7,267 nt of DNA from an uncultured bacterium (GTDB lineage Bacteria > Bacteroidota > Bacteroidia > CAILMK01), in assembly GCA_903835275.1 (NCBI GenBank), contig CAILMK010000499.1:1-7267 (forward strand), written 5' to 3'. Both the position numbers and the translations under genes were made by a program. The notes under the pieces were generated by a model, which was given only the letters and a program-made list of their open reading frames with translations, had not been told where the DNA came from and ran no database searches. Position 1 is the first letter of the stretch. Each line of letters opens with the position of its first letter. Positions 1-4,445 of the stretch are shown piece by piece.

Positions 1-20
1 GAAATTTAAACGCTAAAATT

Positions 21-149
21 ATGAATCAGGAAAATCAGCCTAAGAAAAATGCAGAGTTCGGTCAACAAGTGTTGGATAGTATCTCTGAGCAGCACATTGA
101 AGAAGAAATCAGTAAAATGATACGATTCCTCAAAGAAATAAGAAAGTAA
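21..149 (+). CDS. Small hypothetical protein (42 aa), possibly the tail of a longer frame
   Basis: An ATG-started frame of 42 codons ends in TAA. The product is hydrophilic and rich in Glu, Lys, Gln and Ile. Its second half (about residues 18-42, with EQHIEEEI and MIRFLKEIRK) looks like one amphipathic helix; there is no signal peptide or membrane segment. I do not recognise the family. The frame stays open upstream of the ATG to the window edge, so it could be the 3' end of a larger gene. Against that, a TAA in another frame at 7-9 could be the stop of a preceding gene, which would make this a short downstream cistron. A REP-like palindrome and then a strong terminator follow its stop, which fits the end of a transcription unit. 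Whether it is translated is unproven. Confidence 0.4.
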   Translation: MNQENQPKKNAEFGQQVLDSISEQHIEEEISKMIRFLKEIRK

Positions 150-154
150 AGACG

Positions 155-171
155 AAGGTGCCGGGCACCTT
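155..171. repeat. REP-like extragenic palindrome AAGGTGCC-G-GGCACCTT
   Basis: Two perfect 8-bp arms flank a single central G, starting 5 bp after the stop of the small frame. It is much more GC-rich than its surroundings. As RNA it would form a short stable stem with a minimal loop, but no T-tract follows, so it is not a classic intrinsic terminator. GGTGCC(N)GGCACC cores recur as dispersed extragenic palindromes in several bacterial genomes, some linked to REP-associated (Y1/TnpA-like) transposases. The palindrome is seen directly; its membership in a dispersed family is inference. Confidence 0.6.
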
Positions 172-210
172 AAAGATATTGTTTGTTTTCATGTGTGTTA
201 TAATAGTTTC

Positions 211-240
211 AAAAGGGCGGAGTAGTTAACCGCCCTTTTT
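211..240 (+). terminator. Rho-independent terminator
   Basis: AAAAGGGCGG (211-220) and CCGCCCTTTT (230-239) form a perfect 10-bp stem around a 9-nt loop. The GC-rich core runs straight into a run of five T residues (236-240). This is a textbook intrinsic terminator for + strand transcription that ends the unit containing the small frame at 21-149. The A-rich left arm gives four T residues on the other strand, so weak bidirectional function is possible. It also insulates the next gene, whose promoter box lies about 35 bp downstream. Confidence 0.85.
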
Positions 241-274
241 GATTTTCAGGGGTTTTTCATATTCCGGCAAATAT

Positions 275-282
275 TATCTTTG
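275..282 (+). promoter_or_regulatory. Bacteroidota-type -7 promoter box TATCTTTG
   Basis: TATCTTTG matches the TAnnTTTG -7 consensus of the Bacteroidota housekeeping sigma factor. The T-run at 253-257 sits at about the right distance for the upstream -33 element but is only a weak match to TTTG. The box ends 4 nt before the ATG at 287, so transcription would start at or within a few bases of the start codon. The mRNA would then be leaderless or nearly so. Confidence 0.6.
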
Positions 283-286
283 CTTA

Positions 287-877
287 ATGAAAAACAAACT
301 ATTCAAATTTCTTCCAGTCCTAATTTTACTCCCCTTTATTTTTTCTTTTTCACCAAAAGGCCAGATGGATAGTTTTATATTCTGGGATAAGGATATCAAG
401 CTGAAATGGAAATATTTCGAGCAGAATCCTAAAAAAGCAGAAGGGCCGCTTAGGGAGGCAAGTACCTATGCAGGGGAAGCTTATAAATGTATTACCGATG
501 GTGAAAAGATTACCAGTATTTTATTGATCTGTTATTTTGATAAGAGCAGATCCTATGTTTATAAAAAAAGTGATGAGAACCTGAAGCATGAACAATTACA
601 TTTTGACCGGGAGGAAACCTGGGCACGTACCATGCGTAAGGAAATGTCGGAATATATGAAGATGCATCCCGATGCAAAAGTAAGTGACATGGATTCAATT
701 TATCATGCTGTTTTTGCCAGGGATGATGTTGACCAGGCTACCTATGATAGCGAAACCGAGCATGGTGCCAATACTGCAGAACAGGCTAAATGGGAGAAAA
801 AGATAGAGGATGAACTTCATGCCATGGATGAATGGGCTACCACTGATGGTGTAGTTTTAAATCCCGGATTGAAATAG
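287..877 (+). CDS. Exported DUF922-type predicted zinc-dependent protease
   Basis: A 196-residue protein. Residues 1-22 form a signal peptide (Lys-rich start, then a hydrophobic core at about 8-22), so it is predicted to enter the periplasm or be secreted. The mature part carries HEQLHFD at 101-107, an HExxH metal-binding and catalytic motif, and YDSETEHG at 153-160 followed by Trp169. This arrangement is typical of DUF922, a family described as predicted secreted Zn-dependent proteases; His159 or a nearby acidic residue would be the natural third zinc ligand. No substrate is known. The ATG at 287 is preferred over an in-frame TTG at 239, because the TTG lies inside the terminator and would put 16 residues before a good signal peptide. 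It has its own promoter box just upstream, and the next gene begins 17 nt after its stop. Family assignment rests on motifs seen by eye. Confidence 0.8.
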   Translation: MKNKLFKFLPVLILLPFIFSFSPKGQMDSFIFWDKDIKLKWKYFEQNPKKAEGPLREASTYAGEAYKCITDGEKITSILLICYFDKSRSYVYKKSDENLKHEQLHFDREETWARTMRKEMSEYMKMHPDAKVSDMDSIYHAVFARDDVDQATYDSETEHGANTAEQAKWEKKIEDELHAMDEWATTDGVVLNPGLK

Positions 878-894
878 TTAAACAAACCAAGGCA

Positions 895-1527
895 TTGTTA
901 GGTATCTTCAACAACAGGAAAGTAATTAGTGCGGATCTTACAAAACAGATTCTGCATAACAGGGTTTCGCCATTGTTGGCAGAAGCCGGGTTAAGATGGA
1001 ATGGTTCTTATTTATGGTTCGGAGATTCAAAAAATGGAATAAGAAAAGTAGTTAGATATTCCTTATTAAAGGGCGCTTCAGCCACATTAGAATGGGGTGT
1101 ATGTCTTGATTTTGTTCCAAAAATTTCTTCCAGCACTATTCGATGGAGCCGTACTGAGAAATCTGTTGAATTTCATTTGTTTGAATCGCCGATAAGATTT
1201 GATGATAGCGAAATGTATAAGGACTATGAGCTTGTCACGCATTTTGGAAAGAGTAAATTTGAAAAGTCGCTAAATAAACATTTGGCGATACGCAAGGAAA
1301 TATTTAAATGGTTTCAGAATGCAGATAGCGTTGATGGACTTATCGGAATTGCAAAAAATCAAATTGGACAGATAGAAAATTATGGGGTTCATTCCCCAAA
1401 TCCAAAATTTGTATTGGCATTTCTTTTAGCTAAAACAAATAAATTGAAAGAGTCCTTGGAACTGATGGATAGTTTAAATCTTAGTGCTTCACTAAAACCA
1501 AAAATTATAAAGCTTCTTGAAAATTAG
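895..1527 (+). CDS. Soluble DUF4304-like protein of unknown function
   Basis: About 210 residues with no signal peptide or membrane segment, so probably cytoplasmic. The N-terminal part, with LTKQILHNRVSPLLAEAGLR (residues 15-34) followed by WNGSYLWF, resembles the opening helix and first strand of DUF4304 proteins. The middle (about 55-100) is strand-rich with LEWGVCLDFVP and IRWSRTEKS. The C-terminal third (about 130-210) is helical and ends in a TPR-like pair (FVLAFLLAKTNKLKESLELMDSL). DUF4304 has no established function and the match is tentative. No ATG exists at the 5' end: the frame is open back to 847, after a TGA at 844-846, and the TTG at 895 is the only plausible start seen. It lies 17 nt behind the DUF922 gene with no promoter box between, so the two are probably co-transcribed. 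Confidence 0.65.
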   Translation: MLGIFNNRKVISADLTKQILHNRVSPLLAEAGLRWNGSYLWFGDSKNGIRKVVRYSLLKGASATLEWGVCLDFVPKISSSTIRWSRTEKSVEFHLFESPIRFDDSEMYKDYELVTHFGKSKFEKSLNKHLAIRKEIFKWFQNADSVDGLIGIAKNQIGQIENYGVHSPNPKFVLAFLLAKTNKLKESLELMDSLNLSASLKPKIIKLLEN

Positions 1528-1550
1528 CCGGATTGTTTATAGTTGTTCAG

Positions 1551-1570
1551 CCCTCTCTTAAAGGAGAGGG
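1551..1570. repeat. Hairpin between convergent genes (CCCTCTC/GAGAGGG)
   Basis: CCCTCTC (1551-1557) and GAGAGGG (1564-1570) form a 7-bp stem over TTAAAG, which can extend inward by a T-G and a T-A pair. It sits between the + strand gene ending at 1527 and the - strand gene ending at 1586, where a shared terminator would be expected. Neither strand has a T-tract right after the stem, so intrinsic termination would be weak. A GC-only stretch (GCGCGCG) abuts the right arm. Similar CCCTCTCC...GGAGAGGG palindromes occur as dispersed intergenic repeats in Bacteroidota, so it could be either a repeat copy or an RNA 3'-end stem. Confidence 0.55.
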
Positions 1571-1585
1571 CGCGCGAAGCGGTAT

Positions 1586-4327
1586 TTACTGCACCACCAA
1601 AGTCCTGCTAAGTTTTTCCTTGTCGTTATGGATGCTGACATAATAAATCCCTTTTGTAAGGGATGGCATCCGGATTTGTAAATTGTTTATTCCTGAAGAT
1701 ATTTTTTCTGAGCGTCCTGGAAGTACAAGTTTGCCTTCATCACTCAGGATTTCAATCGTAATGTTTTCGCTTTTTTCATCTTCTATACCAATAGTTAGAA
1801 CATCTGAATTGGATAGTGGATTAGGATACAATTTAAATGATCCGTACTTTAATGAAGTGTTTGCAGTATTTTCTATTCCTGTTACCTGTCCTGCTGAATT
1901 GACAGTTGTAGTGTACATACCACCACCATAAGTGGCAATGGCAACATATCCGTCAGAAATTCTTGTATCAATCATGGTAACGATATTATTGGCAATCCCA
2001 CCGGAATCCTGTTGCGTCCAGATGGTGCTACTGCCATTGAGTGAATCACTGGTATATAATCCTGTACTGGTACCAATAAAGTAAACATATTTACCACCAA
2101 CGGGTAATATGGAAGCCCAGCGGCAGGAGGGGCCATTACCTGTACCATCGGGAAATTGCTCAAGGTTGGCAGAAACATCCGTCCATGTTTTTCCTGCATC
2201 CGAAGTATAAAATAGGCTGGGGATACTGTAGTTTGAGAAAACTACAAGCATTTCATCAGCATTTGTCGGAGACATGGCGATGCTGTTGATGTAACCGCCT
2301 GCAGGAAAATTTGTCCCTGTTATTGTTGTTGTTTTCGGGCTTGCACTGCTCGCATTGTCAATTCTATATAAGCTTCCGCGTGCAGAAGCGCAAACCAATC
2401 TATCGCCGGGGCTGATGGAGACTGAAAGAGCGCTCACTGTGGTATCAAGCGTTGTTAAAGTTGTCCATCCGGTGGTCACATTTTTGGATGGGATCTTATT
2501 CTGGAGGGCATATTGCGTAACATCATTATTAATCAGAACATCGAAACCTCTGACATAGTACATCCTTTTTTGATTATTGGGATCTATGGTGTATGGATTT
2601 ACAAACAATGCAGTGGAATTTGCAGGATCCAGGCGCGCCCATTTGTATGGAGCGTTAGCGCTATTAAGTTGAATGCGGTAAACAATGCCATTTTGTGCAG
2701 AGATATAATAATCTTTTGCATTGTTGGCAATAAAGCAATAGCAACCGTCACTGCTGCCTAATTTATCCCAGTTAGATTGCAGATAAGTGGTATCACAAAA
2801 ATAAGTGCCATTGTCCTGTAATCCGCCGATAATTCTGGTATCGCCTGATGAATCATGATTGGTAGCCGCGGAATAAAATTGTGTAGTAAGGTATCCGTGG
2901 TTCAAGGGTATCCATGTTATTTGCCCGGTATCAGTATTATTATCCGTCCTGAAAATTCCTCCGTCACATCCGGAAAGCATTTTATCGGGATTGGAGGGAT
3001 AAAATACCAGTGCATGCTGGTCAGGATGATGGTTTGGATAGTCGTGATATCCGGGTCCTGAAGTAACTACATTATATCCTCCAATAACCTTGAAGTTCTT
3101 TGTAGTGCTGAATGCATCGGTAGAACGGTATAGGTTGGTTGCCCCGATAAAAACCGTATTGCTGTCGCCGGGTTTTACTTTGATGACTACATTGGAGCCA
3201 TTCTGTGTATTAACACTTCCGAACTGGCTATTATCGGAAGGTAAATTGCCCGTTAAATCAGTCCATACTCCATTCGAGCCGCTTCCATCTCCTGTGATGT
3301 ACCTGTATTTCCATAAACTCGCCCAGTCACCATTGTTGAATTGTTTTCCGTAATTAGGAGTATTGCCAAAAATATAAAGAGTATTTTCATTATTCGGATC
3401 TATACACAGGGTCATACTTCCATATGTAGACGGGAAGGAAGAAGGAGTAATGTTTGTATAATTAGTGCCGTCAGTAGAGCGGAAAATTCCTGGTTTTTTG
3501 CCTGAAGAACTTCGGTAAATATAAATTATACCTGTACTTGTTACCGCAAGATCTGTATATCCAGAATGTGTATTGTTTTGCGGCAGCCAGGTCTTACCAT
3601 CATCTGTGCTTTTATTGATCTCGCCGAAAATAGCTGCATATAGAATGTTCTTGTTAGTATCTATACCCAGGTTAAAAATATAATCGAAATCGGATTTGAA
3701 TGACTGGGGTTCATTATAACCGGTACCGGCAAGCTTAGACCATGTTTTCCCGCTATCAATTGATTTCAGGATCCCATTTCCGAGATATCTTGGATTCCTT
3801 CCTCCTGTGGTCAGGTTTCCGAAATTTTCCCCGGTACCGGCATACCAGATATTTCTTTTCCCACGCGTTTTATTCTGGAGTATACAGGAAATATTTATTT
3901 CCTGTATTGGATCCGTAACCCTTTTCCAGGTGATTCCTGAATCAATACTTCTCCATATGCCGCCTGTAGCACCGCCTGCAAGAATCACTTTCTCATTCGT
4001 AATGTCTATCCCGATTGCAAGCGTACGACCGCCTACATTCCAGGGGCCGCGTTGTTGCCATATTGCTCCCGTCTTGCTCATGGAATTTCCGAATGAAATA
4101 TTTACAGGCAGCGTAGCTGCAAAAGCCAATTCTTTTTCGCGTATATGATATGGAATTTGCCCTGTGGCAGGATCAGCGAGCAGGCGCTGTTCGTACGCAT
4201 TGCGGGCTTGCAGGTCCTCATCATCTCCTTCGGATCTGGAGAATAATTTTGAATTTCTGTATGAACATGATTGTAGAATAATACTTGCTAGGCAGGTAAT
4301 GCCAAGGATCAGCGCACTTCTTTTCAT
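1586..4327 (-). CDS. Exported Asp-box (BNR/VPS10-like) beta-propeller with T9SS type A sorting domain, copy A
   Basis: A 913-residue protein. Residues 1-20 are a signal peptide ending in LQS-Cys21, which reads as a lipobox. Residues 22-75 hold an acidic cluster (SEGDDEDLQAR, 32-42) and a pro-region-like segment (DPATGQIPYHIREKELAFA). The body (about 85-810) is a predicted beta-propeller: Asp boxes SIDSGITW (127-134), SIDSGKTW (189-196), STDDGKTW (240-247) and TSDAGKTW (708-715), with degenerate copies near 284 and 402. A central signature, HHPDQHA (433-439), GCDGG (453-457) and GGLQDNG (501-507), is typical of bacterial VPS10/sialidase-like propellers. Residues 831-913 are a T9SS type A sorting domain (YPNP at 834, GIYYV at 893, final KLSRTLVVQ). 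Export to the cell surface or medium is expected; the substrate is unknown and no sialidase or glycosidase catalytic set is identified. An upstream in-frame TTG at 4345 is rejected in favour of this ATG, which matches the paralogue's N-terminus. It lies 118 bp downstream of that paralogue (4446-7178). Confidence 0.85.
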   Translation of the reverse strand: MKRSALILGITCLASIILQSCSYRNSKLFSRSEGDDEDLQARNAYEQRLLADPATGQIPYHIREKELAFAATLPVNISFGNSMSKTGAIWQQRGPWNVGGRTLAIGIDITNEKVILAGGATGGIWRSIDSGITWKRVTDPIQEINISCILQNKTRGKRNIWYAGTGENFGNLTTGGRNPRYLGNGILKSIDSGKTWSKLAGTGYNEPQSFKSDFDYIFNLGIDTNKNILYAAIFGEINKSTDDGKTWLPQNNTHSGYTDLAVTSTGIIYIYRSSSGKKPGIFRSTDGTNYTNITPSSFPSTYGSMTLCIDPNNENTLYIFGNTPNYGKQFNNGDWASLWKYRYITGDGSGSNGVWTDLTGNLPSDNSQFGSVNTQNGSNVVIKVKPGDSNTVFIGATNLYRSTDAFSTTKNFKVIGGYNVVTSGPGYHDYPNHHPDQHALVFYPSNPDKMLSGCDGGIFRTDNNTDTGQITWIPLNHGYLTTQFYSAATNHDSSGDTRIIGGLQDNGTYFCDTTYLQSNWDKLGSSDGCYCFIANNAKDYYISAQNGIVYRIQLNSANAPYKWARLDPANSTALFVNPYTIDPNNQKRMYYVRGFDVLINNDVTQYALQNKIPSKNVTTGWTTLTTLDTTVSALSVSISPGDRLVCASARGSLYRIDNASSASPKTTTITGTNFPAGGYINSIAMSPTNADEMLVVFSNYSIPSLFYTSDAGKTWTDVSANLEQFPDGTGNGPSCRWASILPVGGKYVYFIGTSTGLYTSDSLNGSSTIWTQQDSGGIANNIVTMIDTRISDGYVAIATYGGGMYTTTVNSAGQVTGIENTANTSLKYGSFKLYPNPLSNSDVLTIGIEDEKSENITIEILSDEGKLVLPGRSEKISSGINNLQIRMPSLTKGIYYVSIHNDKEKLSRTLVVQ

Positions 4328-4445
4328 ATAAATAATTTTACTCAACCGGGTAATAGCCTGAAAAAATCAAATACAAATTTCGTTTTTCAAATACGAAAAT
4401 AATAAAATTTAATAAGTATGCGTCAGCGTAATCATACAAGATCAT
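4328..4445 (-). other. Intergenic spacer between the tandem paralogues, with GTATTTGA direct repeats
   Basis: This is a very AT-rich 118-bp spacer. On the - strand GTATTTGA occurs twice (4387-4394 and 4367-4374) exactly 20 bp apart, that is about two helical turns, as expected for a tandem regulator site. It could equally be chance in AT-rich DNA. Nearer the upstream gene, GTATG (4416-4420) and CATAC (4433-4437) can form a weak 5-bp stem over 12 nt, followed on the - strand by a T-rich stretch. This may act as a poor terminator or an RNA-processing stem. I see no clean TAnnTTTG promoter box, so read-through from the upstream gene is plausible. Confidence 0.35.

Noticed and set aside
199..204. 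TATAAT, a perfect E. coli-type -10 box
   Set aside because: Bacteroidota housekeeping sigma uses TAnnTTTG, and the terminator at 211-240 would stop any transcript at once.
239..286. TTG-started extension of the DUF922 gene by 16 residues
   Set aside because: The TTG lies within the terminator's T-tract and before the promoter box; the ATG at 287 gives a normal signal peptide.
510..698. 62-residue frame on the - strand
   Set aside because: It lies opposite the DUF922 coding region and has no start context or recognisable features.
1683..4148. Several open frames on the + strand (for example 1683-1931, 2513-2761, 3090-3353, 3807-4148)
   Set aside because: They lie antisense to the copy A coding region, have no family resemblance, and their counterparts in copy B are shadows of the same conserved codons.
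4328..4345. TTG-started extension of copy A by six residues (MSKIIY)
   Set aside because: The ATG at 4327 yields an N-terminus of the same length to Cys21 as copy B, so the extension is not needed.
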